Shown piece after piece: positions 23,393 to 35,204 of a stretch of 64,000 nucleotides of DNA. The position numbers were made by a program, and so were the translations under genes. This DNA is from Sparassis latifolia (lineage: Eukaryota > Basidiomycota > Agaricomycetes > Polyporales > Sparassidaceae). The stretch is from the NCBI GenBank assembly GCA_018466975.1, contig CM031561.1, positions 2,604,001 to 2,668,000 of the forward strand, in the 5' to 3' direction. The notes beneath the pieces are model-generated. The model did not search any database. It was not told the DNA's origin and saw only the letters and a program-made list of their open reading frames with translations. Position 1 is the first letter of the stretch; each line of letters opens with the position of its first letter.

Positions 23393-23452
23393 TTATACAG
23401 CCAGAGTTGACGCTCACAAGGCAGTACAATAGGCTGGTAACCGAGTACGGAG

Positions 23453-23462
23453 CCTATTTATA
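23453..23462 (-). promoter_or_regulatory. TATA box of secreted protein copy A
   Basis: TATAAATAGG on the minus strand, 61-70 bp upstream of the copy A start codon. This is close to the canonical TATA consensus and would suit a strongly expressed gene. Confidence 0.55.
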
Positions 23463-23486
23463 CTTCATGCAGGACTTAAGCGTGCT

Positions 23487-24330
23487 ACTTCCCTGCCGGT
23501 GAGATTTTTGGGGACCTCCCAACCAAGATTGCAGAACAAACGCTACAAGGTCCCCTTGGGTAGCCGCAGAAAGTCCAGAGCCAATCCCCGCCAATTGCAT
23601 GAGGACCGCGGCACTTTTTGAAGCGATTCGGAACCCTAAAAATGCCGTTGTAATTACACGCTGGTACTTGGTGAGATGTTGCAACATACCGCGAGGCTAG
23701 CGACGCGGCACTGTCCAGCACTCTTGCGGAGATTGGAGGGGTCACAACAGTGGGTGTTTCGTATGGACTACCTGGTGGGCAGCTTGAGGGGCAGCCTATG
23801 GTGGAGAACATGAGGGGAAAGCAGGCAGTGTAAGCTCAGCGGTGATCGATGAGGAACAACGTAACGAAGTGATCAAAATATTACCGACTGCAGATGCATA
23901 GATATGAAGAGTTGACAGCGTAGAGACAACTGCTCACCTGTGATAAGCCGACCAATCCCAGTATGGCACAGCGAGATCGGCGAACGTGATCAAATTCTTT
24001 CTCAAGTACCAACAAACCTGTTTTACCGAGATCCCGCGATATCGAATTTGGTATACGGTCTTCATTCTGAGGTGCAGGCGCAAAACAGCGACAAGCGTTC
24101 AAATGCAATAACTGTCACCGCTGTCAGATGGCGCAGCAGTGTGCGTGATGATCCACAGATAGGTAGAGATCAGTGGTATGGACAGATCGTGTTCCGGGAC
24201 TGCACTCACCTGAAGAGAAGCAGAACTAAGTGAACGCCATAGAACAGGAACTGTCGATGCGATTGCAAATTGCAAAAATGTATCCGTCGTTCTAGTCACG
24301 CCAATTACGCCACAATCATGCACAACTCGG
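23487..24330 (-). CDS. Possible gene of unknown function between the two secreted-protein copies
   Basis: Several minus-strand open segments are bounded by reasonable splice sites. One segment ends SSASLQ at a gtgagt donor near 24210. A later one contains SARVLDSAASLAS before a gtatgt donor near 23690. A final segment from about 23640 contains IASKSAAVLMQLAGIGSGL or, in another frame, a run ending at 23485. I could not settle one consistent model and recognise no domain. It may be a degraded or fast-evolving gene. Coordinates are approximate. Confidence 0.25.
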
Positions 24331-24445
24331 AAGGACCGAGTGTATATTGCTCGCAAACGACACGAAGACTGTCATACTAAGAAATAGTGAATTACATTAT
24401 ACAGTTTTGAAGCCCACATCGTCGCCTTAATTCGTCTTCCAGAGC

Positions 24446-25311
24446 CTAATCGCAGAACGTGATGGCGAGATTAACCTGCGACAAATCGAATGGGTCAAAT
24501 TCACCTTGTCAGCTTGGGAAAGTAATTAAGTAGGGTGAGGACTGACGTTATCAGCAGAGCAACCAACTTGTTTATAGGTCTGGTCCGGGCTCGTAAAAGC
24601 GTCCGGACAGCCAGAATAAGTGCCTGCAGGGTACATTAGCACTTTGGAGTGCAGCATATGCTGGAAGCTCACAGTCTGCTCCAGCACCATCGCAGCCGTC
24701 GTAATATCTAGAGCGACCTTAAGTCAGTCGGAATCATATTATGCAACCGTGCGCTTGTACACACCCAAATCCGCTAGTCACGGAGAAAGCATGGCTAGAT
24801 CATCTGAGCGTCAGTTTCATCCAAGAGGAAGAGAAAAAAGGCTCAAGCTACGAACGGAGAGATAAGGGAAATATCGGCACTGCTGTATCCGTTGGAGAGC
24901 GTGGCTTCAATGAGCGTACAGCTTTCACCATTATCTCCGCAGCCACCTGTCTGCAAGTACCTAATGATTTGCTACTCAGTGCGAGACGGACTGCGAAGAA
25001 AGTAGGACTTACGAGATGAGGCCGTCCAGAGCACTATTGGCGGTGTAAGACCCACCAGTAGAAAGCGTATTCCCTGAACCGTCTCTCAGGATGGGCTATA
25101 GTGAATGTATCTTTAGTTCATTCCACCTGGCTGGAACATCGAAGACTGACTGTGCCATATCCACAGCTAGTGTACCATTAGATCGAGTACGAAGATAAAG
25201 AGCGGGACACACTCACTTGTTGGTAAAGCTGACGGTATGCGTCTCCGCGGCAACTCGGGTCGCGGCCAGAGCGGCGACGATGAAGGCAGCGGTGAGTTTG
25301 AAGAAAGCCAT
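24446..25311 (-). CDS. Small secreted cysteine-rich protein ('glycopeptide'/thaumatin-like type), copy B
   Basis: Eight exons join in phase for 156 aa: 25217-25311, 25151-25166, 25013-25095, 24856-24960, 24765-24794, 24673-24707, 24547-24623 and 24446-24475. The signal peptide covers about residues 1-22, followed by HTVSFTNNCGYGTP, LSTGGSYT, LQTGGCGDNGESC, HAFSVTSGFG, YDGCDGAGADC and VNLAITFCD. Exon lengths match copy A exactly (16, 83, 30, 35, 77, 30 nt) except that the single 105-nt exon here corresponds to the 14 + 91 nt pair in copy A. The two genes are therefore tandem duplicates that differ by one intron. Function is unknown. Confidence 0.87.
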
Positions 25312-25403
25312 GTCGATAACGGGGATAGGCTAAGAGGCTCTTACAAGACTGGCCGGTTTGAATGTGTGGAGAATGGTGCTGGATAGTCGTTTGCTCTACA
25401 GAG

Positions 25404-25411
25404 CTTTTATA
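25404..25411 (-). promoter_or_regulatory. TATA box of secreted protein copy B
   Basis: TATAAAAG on the minus strand, about 93 bp upstream of the copy B start codon. Both tandem copies thus carry a clean TATA box at a similar distance. Confidence 0.55.
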
Positions 25412-27987
25412 CCACTGCAAGCGATGAGCGGCAACATCTCCCCGTCTGGGACTGTCGACGAAAATGCCTTGTAGAGATGTTGCATTCGAAGCCCTAGAAC
25501 CGATGCTGTGGTTGCAGCAAAAGCCAAAGGCCCGACCGCATGCCTGGCCACGCTTGCAAAGTTCATCACGGTCCACTGACAGATCGCAGTACGCTGACGT
25601 CGTGGACATTGACAAACGATTGCCGCAAAAATTTGTGATCAGATGTCCGTGGAATGTTAGAGGAAGTAGTGCTCGATACTGACCACAAAACAACTAAGAA
25701 ACTAGACATCTTGGGTGTTCCGTGGAACAGTGGTGATGCTGCTATTGCCTGTCATTTAGATGCCAGAAATGCCCAACAACAGCTATGGATCGGTGCATTT
25801 CAATACCTAGCTATGGGCGAGCCGTCAAGGAACATGTAGCGGAGAAATGCCGTGGAGGACAAGAAGTCTCAGCTGAAGTAAGTTAGACCTTGGAACGAAT
25901 AAAACAGAGAGCTTGATGCACGGTCAATGATTATCCCATGACACTACAGCGATGTGAGGCCGCCGCCGCGTCCACAGAAGTATTGGCTAGTCCATGACGT
26001 CTCAAGTGATCGAGGCGCATTAGCGTCTGACCCGACGTCGAACTACATCATCGGTACGGCACCGCGCGGATCACGGAGCTCTAGCTTCGTTCCCTAGATC
26101 TGATCAATCAGTAAAATGACAGATGGTATGAATCTCCCAGAGGTACCTATGTCTCGGATTCCATCAAATCAGATGTCTGAGCACCTCGGATCACCTGGAC
26201 TGCAGCCAGAAAGGGCCCACGCAAAACTTCCAGTTACAGTGCGTACGAGGGCCAATGACTGAAGAGATTGCACGCTCTCGCCTGAGCCATGGTAAGCGTA
26301 ATTCCAGGCAGTCAGAGCCGACGTCTCTTCTTGTCGCGCTGCGAACTCGTCTGTCAGATCGACCTGCAGGACAGAGATGGGAGAAAATGTTTCATATTTC
26401 GACAGGGGCTCACCCGGCTAAGTACAACGCACACGAAGTGATGCACTGCCTAGCCTATGCAGCCAAGATACATCGTCTGGGCCATCGACCTAGAGGACTA
26501 CTTCGTGCCCCATGGGTGTCACGGTTCGTTCGACAACAGTGGTTATACCCTCAAGCGCTTTGTGCCCCAGTTCCTGTAGGTCGGGACTCCAGTCGTTGGG
26601 TTGACATCTGAGCTGGAAGCGCAGCGGCATGCGGCTTTCTACCCCTGGTGACCCAAGGGTGACAATATGCCGGTATGGAAGATAGCTCTAGCCGCTCATC
26701 AATCAACGCATTAGTTCTGCTATACGTACTGTTGCGGAAATGTATGCACTGCGACGTTTCTGGGGCTGCATATATGCACTTGAAATTCAACAAGTTGTGA
26801 GTGGAGTTGGCCTGGGAGTAGTGCAACAGTACACAGAAACTACGTCACCTTTCATGGTTCCGGTCAGATGCGCGACTGTGTGCTTAGCAATAAATAGTCA
26901 TCTTCTGTCCGAATCCTCAAAGTGTTGCGGCCTTTGGACAGCAGGCCACTTTCTGGTCGCCTTCGCGCACGCGACGCCCATCGGGCATCGATACCTGGGC
27001 GGCGATCAATAACTCCTAATGTATTATAGATGCTCGATTTTGGGCTGGAGAGCGAAGAAGGACGGGTACCTTGTTGAGCTTGGTCGACTGGATCATCATT
27101 CCGAAATCGCAGAGCGAAGCGCTGTGCTTGTATCAAACGAACCCGAGCTGAGATTAGTATGCCGTAAAACACTAGAAAAAAAGCGGGCCTCTCTTCCTCA
27201 GAGACCTTGCTTGCAATCCTACGGTATACATTGGAGCCAAATACGCGAACATCCACGCGTACGTTAACCGGAAAAAGACGGGTCTGATAAGGGAGTGGGA
27301 GAGGCCTCGCAAGCACAGTGATGCTCGTCACGAAAGAGACGTTCATCTTCACCGACTCAGTGACGACAAGAACAGGCATGCCTGGTAGATGTTCGGCACC
27401 AGCTTCTGTCTTCGCCATATGGGGACCACAAGACCAGTGAGAAATTGCGGTCAGGCAGCCCTAGTAAACACGAAGACGCAGACGAATGCCATATCGTTTA
27501 AGTCATCCACATGTACACCTAGAACACGATACAGAGAAGCCAATGTCAAGTAAAGAAATGACTGGCGGTTCACCCTGGCTAGCAGGGTTGCGAACGAAAT
27601 TGGCTGGGAGAAGTTATGCGTGTTGATTGTCATTGAGAATCGAGACATCCACGATCGCAGAGCAAAATGACTCTATGTACATGCCTCTGGCGCCTGCGAT
27701 GATTAGCATTCAGACGCGCTGAAGCGCCTCGTGTAATACATGAGTTTATATGTGGCCCTAGAGAAGACGACAATCATTCGACTAGCGTCGACGAAAAGTA
27801 CGGCTCATGCCGAGAACACATCAGTACAAGATCATGAGCCACGTCTTATTATACGTGTGAGCTCTGAACGCGCGGTACAGAATGGCACAACGTGGCACAC
27901 CAAGATGGGAAGAAGCGAAGCTTATTACACCTGCTATTCAGTCCTGAGAAGATTGTTGCAGGTCTTATATGCAAAAGAAGTTCGCCA

Positions 27988-28043
27988 GATGCACGACTTC
28001 GTGGTAGAGAGAGAAATTCACTGGATGCACGACTTCGTGGTAG
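27988..28043. repeat. Short direct repeat, 20 bp at 36-bp period
   Basis: The sequence gatgcacgacttcgtggtag occurs at 27988-28007 and again at 28024-28043. Confidence 0.7.
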
Positions 28044-29039
28044 CAAAAGAAAGGTGAATATACAATTGACACAACTTTCAATGAGGAATTGAGTACTTGT
28101 CACGAGGGACATCGCTCAAACGCCCATTGGTCCGCCGTCGTGCCGCCACCAACAGACGGAAGACCGAGAGGTCCCGCGATAGGCAGCGACAGGCAGCGAT
28201 ATCGCAGCGAGTTTTGTCTCTTACACGTCATCGTGATGCACCCGCGCCAGCAGGAGACCAGCAGACGTTCTGCGACACGTCAGGGCGGGAATGGAGGCAA
28301 ATCATGACAATATGCAGGGGGTTTCGAGACGTACCAATTGCTTATAATAGATAACCCTGGAACCCGAAGCTCTTGTTATGGCACTGGCGGGCCTCAGGCG
28401 AGTGAAGAGATTTGATTTGCAGGCACTCGCAAGCACTCGTGGGTGACTTCTCTGCGAGTAGCTAACGCAAGCGGCGATAGAGATGTTGCAAGTTGTGGTC
28501 AACGTGACGGTCGGTCATGGAACCTGGATGGGCTGTCCCACGGCGACAGTTTTCAGAAAGGCTGGGCGACTCCAAGAAACGACGAAAACTGGCATGAGGA
28601 AAACCTTCCGGAGACGCGATGCAGCAAGCATAAAGAGTCGGAAAAAATGGGACGCTCCTTCATCAAACTTTTTATGTGTACTGCATCGGGGTTTGCTATA
28701 GCCACTACGTAGTAGATAGACGAGACAAAGGGAGGAGTCGTTCAGAGGAGGATTGCAGTTGCCTCGGAAGACCGGGCCGGGAAGCACTTCGTGCAGTTCC
28801 TCCATGCGCCCGGCCGTCATGACTAGGACTCGGGTAACGCGCCATTATATATCTCAGAACCCTGTCGGTATGCCACGGAATACTGACCTATGTCCCACGA
28901 TATAACAGGGTTCTTCTTCTCGTCATACTCTTGCCCTCGAGGTCCTTGATTTCTTTTTACTGCCTGTACATATAGTCGTGTGCTATCGATTTTACGCCTC
29001 ATTCACCAGCAGTAACCCTCTTCCCCCGCCAATTTCGCC

Positions 29040-31181
29040 ATGGGTTCATCGGCTGGATTTCTCGTCTATTCAGGCGTCATGCCTCTCATCAAGACGTACG
29101 TTCATACAGCTCGTTCCCCTAGTTCTCCAGCTAACGACGGTTTCCAGATATATCTCAATTGCACTCGGATACATCCTGGCGAAGAAAGGTCTATTCCCAC
29201 CAGAAGCATCCCGAGGAGCGTCACAAGTGACTATGAACGTTTCCCTCCCTGCACTCATCTTTGCGAACATCGTACCCGCTTTCACGCCCGCCAACGTCTC
29301 TGCCCTCGGACCCCTCTTCCTTACCGCCTTCACCTACCAGATCATCGGCTTTACCTTCGGCCTTCTAATCCGTGAGCTCTTCTATGTGCCCCGCAACTTC
29401 TACCAGGGCATCGTCGTCCTCACAGGCATGAGCAACTGGGGAAACCTACGTTAGTACCTTTGTAAGACCCTGGCGAGAGTCGTCCCCTGTATGAGCTCAT
29501 CCCTCATCCTCCTGTACTAGCTAATGCCGTCGTCATGTCCGTCATGGCCCAGGCACCCTTTAACCCGAGCACGGATCCAGCATGTATGTCCGTCCATACC
29601 TCTATTACATCGCGATTCTGATGTACGTGTAGTGGGCGTGTCATTCGTGTCGATCTTCATCGTCTCCTACCACCTCGTTTTCTGGGTGGCTGGCGCAGCG
29701 AACTCCCTCTCCTGGGATTACCGCCCCGGTGTACCGCAAGGCGAAGCGGCTGAGGTGCATGTGTCTTGGAAAGAAAAGCCCATTGGCGGCTTCATCGCAC
29801 GGCACATTCTCAAGCTCTCGGCACCCCATCCGACGCCGGAGAAGCACGATAACACATTCCAGCCTGAGCTCCGTCCATCGATCGAGAAGGTGCCCGTCGG
29901 CAATGACATCGAGAAGGGTACGCCAGAGATGGCACCCCAGCCATTTGAGAACACACCCCACGAGCTTGACCCAGACGTTCAGCTTGCCCGACGAACCTCA
30001 CGCCTTTCGACAAGCTCCTTCCGATCGCGGCATCCATCCTCGCTCGGCCACGGGCCCTCTATGGCCGTCGTCCCTCCTGCGCCCCCACCATCCCCCTCAC
30101 CGTCCTCAAACGCCCACGTCGCCGCGCACTCGGCAGAGGATACCGAGCCAGAGACAGCGCCGCCTAGCTTATACGCGCGTGTTCTTCACACGTTGCGACC
30201 GCTCTCTGTCATCGTGACTCCCATTACGATCACGCTCGCGATATCGCTACCCGTCGCGCTTATCACGGACCTAAAAGCGCTGTTCGTGAACGTCACTGCC
30301 GAGGGCGGGCCAAATTGGCATGGGCCCGACGGGCAGCCCCCGCTCGCATTCGTCATAGAAACCGGTGCGCATGTTCTAATCTTCTCTGCGGGCATGGTCA
30401 ATCGTTCTCGGCCTACTGATTTCTGCTCTGTGCTTTGTGTTTTCTTTTTCCCGCCGCCTATTGTGCGTTTTAAATGTCCTCATCGCTGAACGTGGACCTA
30501 CTGCACCGCGCACATGTATCCTTACGTCTGATTTTTCGTGCGTATAATGCTGACTCCATAGCCGAATTCCTTGGCGCAATCGCCGTTCCGCTTGCGCTGG
30601 TTCTCCTCGGCGCGTCCTTTGCGCGCATTACTGTGCCGCGCCCGCTCTCGCGGCTACCGATCGCTGCGATGTTTGCCGTGAGCGCATGCAAACTGTTTCT
30701 GCTACCCGTTTGCGGCGTATTCATGGTGCAGGCGATGGTCCGCGGCGGGCTCATACCGCGCGAGGCGATCGCGGAGCGTTTCGTTGCGATGTTCCTCAGC
30801 GGGACGCCGGCGGCGGTCAAGTGAGTGATTTGCGTGCTCATCGTCTAGCGCTGGTGCTGGTGCTGACGTGTGGTGGGTAATAGCCAGCTGATTGTGTCGT
30901 CGCTGTATGCGCCCGGGGGAGAGGTCGATACACTGTCTGTGAGTTACTTTTTGCCTCTATCTGGTGCGCATATATTCAATTCACTGTCGCTATGAAGGCT
31001 TTTCTCCTTGTACAATGTGAGTTTTCGTCGTGTCCTCGTTTGGGTGACGACGCTGACCTGTCGTAGACGTCCTCATGTTTATCTCCAGCGCGTGCGTCTC
31101 TATCTACATCGTGATACCTTCCCCCGACGCTCATCTTCTCCCATCAGCGCCCTCACAGCCGTCGCTCTCCTACTCATCTGA
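29040..31181 (+). CDS. Auxin efflux carrier (AEC/PIN-like) family membrane transporter
   Basis: Nine exons join in phase: 29040-29095, 29148-29449, 29521-29583, 29633-30364, 30562-30820, 30884-30938, 30998-31016, 31067-31091 and 31148-31181, giving 514 aa. Two blocks of hydrophobic spans flank a long polar loop rich in Pro and Ser (about residues 170-345). The family shows in ALGYILAKKGLFPPEA, TMNVSLPALIFANI, MSNWGNLPNAVV, FVIETAEFLGAIAVPLALVL and GTPAAVNQLIVSSLYAPGGE. Fungal relatives (Ecm3-type) are ER or plasma membrane proteins of uncertain substrate. The 197-bp intron 30365-30561 is long but gives the conserved IETAEFLG join. The 3' exons are very short (19, 25 and 34 nt). Confidence 0.88.
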
Positions 31182-31988
31182 TCCGAGGAACACGATCTAT
31201 AACCCGAAACGACTTACTGACCTCCATATGTTACTGACTTATCTGACGACTAGATGCCGCATACGAGAGTGAGGATAGACCTATTTTGTTACAAGACGAT
31301 ATAGATTTAGGACGATAGACGGCGGCAACAGCACGCGTATATCGATGTGGTAGAGGCGATCGCGCGGGTCGGCGTTGTGATAGAGGTCCGCAAGGATCTC
31401 TCAGAGTTGATGGATTAGATAGACGGGTACTCTACATCCTTGGGTTCTTGCATAGACTTACATACCCTTACTATTGATTCTTCGTTCAACTACCCTGTCA
31501 ATTGGTTTGTGACGAGCTCGTGACGAGCTCGTGACACCAACCAATCGACAAGAGGTAGGTGTGACGAACGCGACATGTCGCGTCGGCGTGACATCGCCAC
31601 CTGGGTTCACTTCGTGTCCTCCCGGCCCTGTCTCAAGTCTAAAGAGTGCGTCATAACAATGATGCAGTCAGCCATTCGAGTCGGCTAATGGGAATACAGT
31701 GAAGGTGAATTTGCTTTTGTCGGGGGATACTTGTCGACTGCGACCTTGCTAGGGTGTTCTTGAACTGGATAAACTGTCATGATGAGTGGGCATGCGTCAA
31801 GCAGTAATCAGTATGGACGTGGGCAGAGCCAGTCCTCTAGAATGAAAGGCAGATTCTTCAAATGCATACGTGAGCTCTGACAAATGTACATTCACCAGAT
31901 GTCTGTTTGTTCATGCACGTCCTCGTGAGACAACAGCTTAATGGTATACAAAATGCTTAACGTAAGAGACTATCGCACTGGCACGGCT
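31182..31988. other. Intergenic, convergent 3' region
   Basis: Spacer between the transporter (+) and the kinase (-). It contains a small palindromic tandem repeat at 31501-31545 (listed separately) and no gene I recognise. Confidence 0.4.
31501..31545. repeat. Tandem 11-bp palindromic repeat inside an inverted ATTGGTT/AACCAAT pair
   Basis: The unit gtgacgagctc occurs twice (31509-31519, 31520-31530) followed by gtgac. Each unit contains the palindrome gagctc. The block is flanked by attggtt (31501-31507) and its reverse complement aaccaat (31539-31545), so it could form a hairpin and also presents two opposed CCAAT-type boxes. Confidence 0.7.
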
Positions 31989-33442
31989 TCAGTGGACTGC
32001 ATTCAACCACAGATCGTCCAGTAGTTCCCTAGCATTCGCTCTCTCCTCAGGCTTCCACTTCAACATTTTCCTAATGAAGTGAAGAAACAGTGCCTTATCC
32101 TCCCCTGCAAGATTCTTCTCGGCATCCTCCAAGCTCGTGTTTGGAATATCAGCTGCTCCCTTCCAATTGCCTGTGCAAATGTTAGGAGCCATGTATTTGT
32201 TCCGGTTATGAATGATACGCACCATCCCTATTGAACCATTGCCAAGGACGATCTGTTTGACTTCGCTCGAGGAAGTCTTTTGGTGGAAGGCCAAGCAATG
32301 CAATCATATGAGCAAGGTGATAGATATTGTCCTCCTTGTTCTCAGCTCCTCCTGTAGTTTTGAATAGATTGCCATTCTCAAACAAATCCCAAATCTGCAG
32401 CATGTGGTTCACATGATCTCTCGAAGGCTATGAAGACAGTATCGCTCACCAGGACTCCGATGTTCCAGATATCCACCTTCTCATCCCAAGGAATGTCTAA
32501 GATAACTTCAGGAGCTCGATATTGATATGGTTGAATGTCGTCCATTGGATCGTATTTGCCAAAATGGGCTTCGCCGAGATCACAGAGTACCGGTCGGCCA
32601 TAATTATAGATACAAGGGACCAGCGGTCGGGATGTGTAGAAGATTCGGTCACCGTCGATTTTGCGCGGACTGGGAGACTCCACCTCTTGCTTCTCAAATT
32701 TCTCCAAATCATCTTCGGCAGAGTGATCATCCAAGCCTAGTAAAATGTTCTTCTCCTGAATATCTAAGCCATTCGGGCAATGCATATGACATGAACATAG
32801 AATAGAGATCGACATGACATGGCTCACCGGTGTGTATCACTCGAGCCTCGGTATGCAGGAAGTCGAGAGCAAGAAAGACATGCTTGAGAACCGACCTCAA
32901 GAGCGCGACAGGCAGGGATTTAGTGGGAAGCATCTTCCGAAATCCTCGTAGGGTGATCGCCAAAGGTGAGTAAATGATAGCTTGATACTTCTGGTTATGG
33001 CTGGTGACTTCGAACTCATCCAGCATCTCGCGAACCAGCGAGGAGCCTACGTGGTTTGTTTTGATCGTTCTCAAGTAGTTCGAGGCCGAGAGCTCCCCCG
33101 AAAGCGCATGGCAAGTGCCGATCTTGAGGGCTACATGCCGATGTTCCCTGGCGAGGTTGAGTGAAGACTAATGTTATGACCATCAAGAGAGGCTTACGCT
33201 AGGTCTCGACATAGCCATACTGTAGCATATCCTCCATACCCTAGTTTTCCAACGACTTGATACTTTGACTTGAAGACTTCACCTATTCGCACTGGATAGA
33301 ATTCGTCTGGTCTGTACCGCTCCCAGGTCTCCTCTTCGACCAAGTAAGAGTTGTCGATGACCTCGAAACCACTCGTAGGGAACAATCGCGGGGGCAATGG
33401 TCTTCGTACGAGGCAGCGAGCAGCACGGAGAAGAGACGACAT
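31989..33442 (-). CDS. Protein kinase, SRPK-like CMGC type
   Basis: Five exons join in phase: 33198-33442, 32828-33147, 32450-32763, 32223-32394 and 31989-32170, giving 410 aa. Kinase subdomains are in order: VVGKLGYGGYATVW (Gly-rich loop, about 65-78), HVALKI (ATP Lys, about 88), HTDIQEKNIL (catalytic loop with Asp, replacing the usual HRD), VLCDLGEAHFG (DLG in place of DFG), RAPEVIL and VDIWNIGVL, then the C-lobe WKPEERANARELLDDLWL. This is the expanded SRPK-like family of Agaricomycetes, relatives of kinases that phosphorylate SR splicing factors; the substrate here is unknown. The catalytic residues look intact. The insert between lobes is short compared with true SRPKs. Confidence 0.9.
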
Positions 33443-34026
33443 TCAAACTTTAGACTGAGGACATGAGTTCAGTACGGTAAGCGAGACGTCCGAGGTTCAA
33501 TTGCCCCGGCGTACGGTTGCCCGCTTAGGCTAGTCCGAGGGTCGCAGCTGCAGTGTCGAAAAAGTTACTTGCGACGTTAGCCGTGTTACTCCCTATTAGT
33601 AGTGAAGAATAACAAGCTGCAGTGAGAGAGCGACACTAAGATGTGGCTTACGCACGGGAACTTTCTGGCTCGAAATGAAATATGAGTGGTTTTACGAGAC
33701 CGCAGTGGGGTGGAGAGATTTTTGAAGTTTCCGCATCTCAGTATGGGCCTAATTCAAACTAGATCTTCGACCACCTGCCCCGATATTGCGATGGGCGTCG
33801 GGGGCGCGGTGCACAACGCGATAACCCTCCAGTGGAGGAATGAAATGGCGGATTACACGCTGGATTCGAGATCATCCTCAAGGATTTGTATCACCAAACG
33901 GGCTATTTGTACTTGTTTGTACGACTACTACCACCGCCTGAATGTCGGTAGGCAGGTAAGTATCTCTCAATATCTCCTAGGTCACTTCGCGATCCTCTTC
34001 ATTCTACACAACTCAGCGCGCAACCT
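33443..34026. other. Divergent intergenic region
   Basis: Shared upstream region of the kinase (-) and the PLP enzyme (+). A tRNA-like B-box resemblance near 33500 did not extend to a cloverleaf (see rejected items). Confidence 0.4.
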
Positions 34027-35204
34027 ATGGTTTCTTCATCGATCTCTCCTCTCCCCCTCACGCGCCCGTCCGTGCAAGCTGCATATGAGGCGATCAAATC
34101 ACGCATACACCGAACCCCCATCTTTACCTCGTCCTCTCTCTCTGCCTCTCTTCCCGGGCGCAACACTCTGTACTTCAAAGCGGAGAACCTGCAGAAGGGT
34201 GGGGCCTTCAAGTTCAGAGGAGCCAGTTACAGCCTTGAATGCTTGAAAGAGGACGAGCTCGCTCGGGGCGTGTGTACGCATAGTTCAGGTTAGTGATCTC
34301 CGTTCTTATCTGACCCCGTTCTACGACCGTCAGCGGTGTACTAGGGAACCATGCCGGCGCGCTGGCGCTCGCTGCGCAAGAGCGAGGCGTAAAGTGCTAC
34401 GTCGTCATGGTCTGTCCCGCCGCCCTACTTTTGATATGATGCAGACCAGACTGATCATCCCTCAGCCAAACAACTCCTCACAGCCCAAGATCGCCGCGGT
34501 ACGCTCATATGGTGCCGAAATCACCTTTTGCGAGCCTAATGCACGTGCACGGGCGGACACGCTTGCGGCCGTCCAATCGCGCACGGGTGCGACCTTCGTC
34601 CCGCCATACGATGCGGCGAATACGATCCTTGGGCAGGGTACGGCTCTGCTGGAGCTGCTGGAGCAGGCACCTGAGCCGCTTGCGGCGGTTATTACGCCTG
34701 TCGGTGGTGGTGGTCTACTTGCGGGCACTGCGCTAGCCGCAGACGGCACCGGCGTCAGGGTATTCGGTGCGGAGCCTGCGGGTGCAGATGACTGTGCGCA
34801 AGGTCTGAGTGAGGGGAGGCGTAGGGAGGACGTACAAGCCAATACGATTGCGGACGGGCTCCGCACGCCCGTCGGCGTGCTCAACTTCCCCATTATACAG
34901 GATAAGGTCGAGCGAGTAATCGTGGTATCTGATGAGGTTCGTACTGTGTTTGCGTGTCTCCTGGTCCTCAGGCTGAACATCTAGTCTGGCTACGTTTCCG
35001 ATCTCTGTTGTTCTCGTACAGGAGATAACAGAGGCGATGCGCTTGATGTGGGAGCGGTTGAAGCTCGTCGTAGAACCAAGCGGGGCGACGGCGTTTGCTG
35101 CAGTCCGGAGCGCAGCGTTCCAAGAACTGGGTATCACAGGCCCAGTGGGGATCATCATCAGCGGCGGCAACCTCGACCTGTCGAAGCCGCTGCCTTGGTG
35201 CTGA
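34027..35204 (+). CDS. PLP-dependent serine racemase/threonine dehydratase-like enzyme
   Basis: Four exons join in phase: 34027-34288, 34345-34409, 34466-34936 and 35022-35204, giving 326 aa. It is a fold-type II PLP enzyme: LQKGGAFKFRGASYSL carries the Schiff-base Lys (about residue 62), SSGNHAGALALAA binds the substrate carboxylate, TPVGGGGLLAG is the phosphate-binding loop (about 188), and VEPSGATAFAAV and IISGGNLDLS complete the fold. Length matches serine racemase/threonine dehydratase (about 320-330 aa) without an ACT regulatory domain. The reaction is dehydration or racemisation of serine/threonine. The sequence alone does not separate L-serine racemase, L-serine dehydratase and catabolic threonine dehydratase. 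Confidence 0.9.

Larger units (their letters stand above)
25312..29039. other. Gene-poor stretch, about 3.7 kb
   Basis: No gene is convincing here. Open frames at 26255-26611 (+) and 26864-27418 (-) have no recognisable domain or supporting splice sites. The stretch contains the TATA box of secreted copy B at its left end and a 36-bp-period direct repeat near 28 kb. It may be old mobile-element or gene debris. Confidence 0.4.

Noticed and set aside
26255..26611. 118-codon open frame containing HISTGAHPAKYNAHEVMH
   Set aside because: No supporting exons, domain or conservation I recognise.
26864..27418. 184-codon open frame on the minus strand
   Set aside because: Long but without domain or clean splice structure; composition resembles non-coding DNA.
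33440..33530. tRNA-like sequence (gaggttcaattgcc resembles a B-box)
   Set aside because: No matching A-box at the right distance and no acceptor stem could be drawn.
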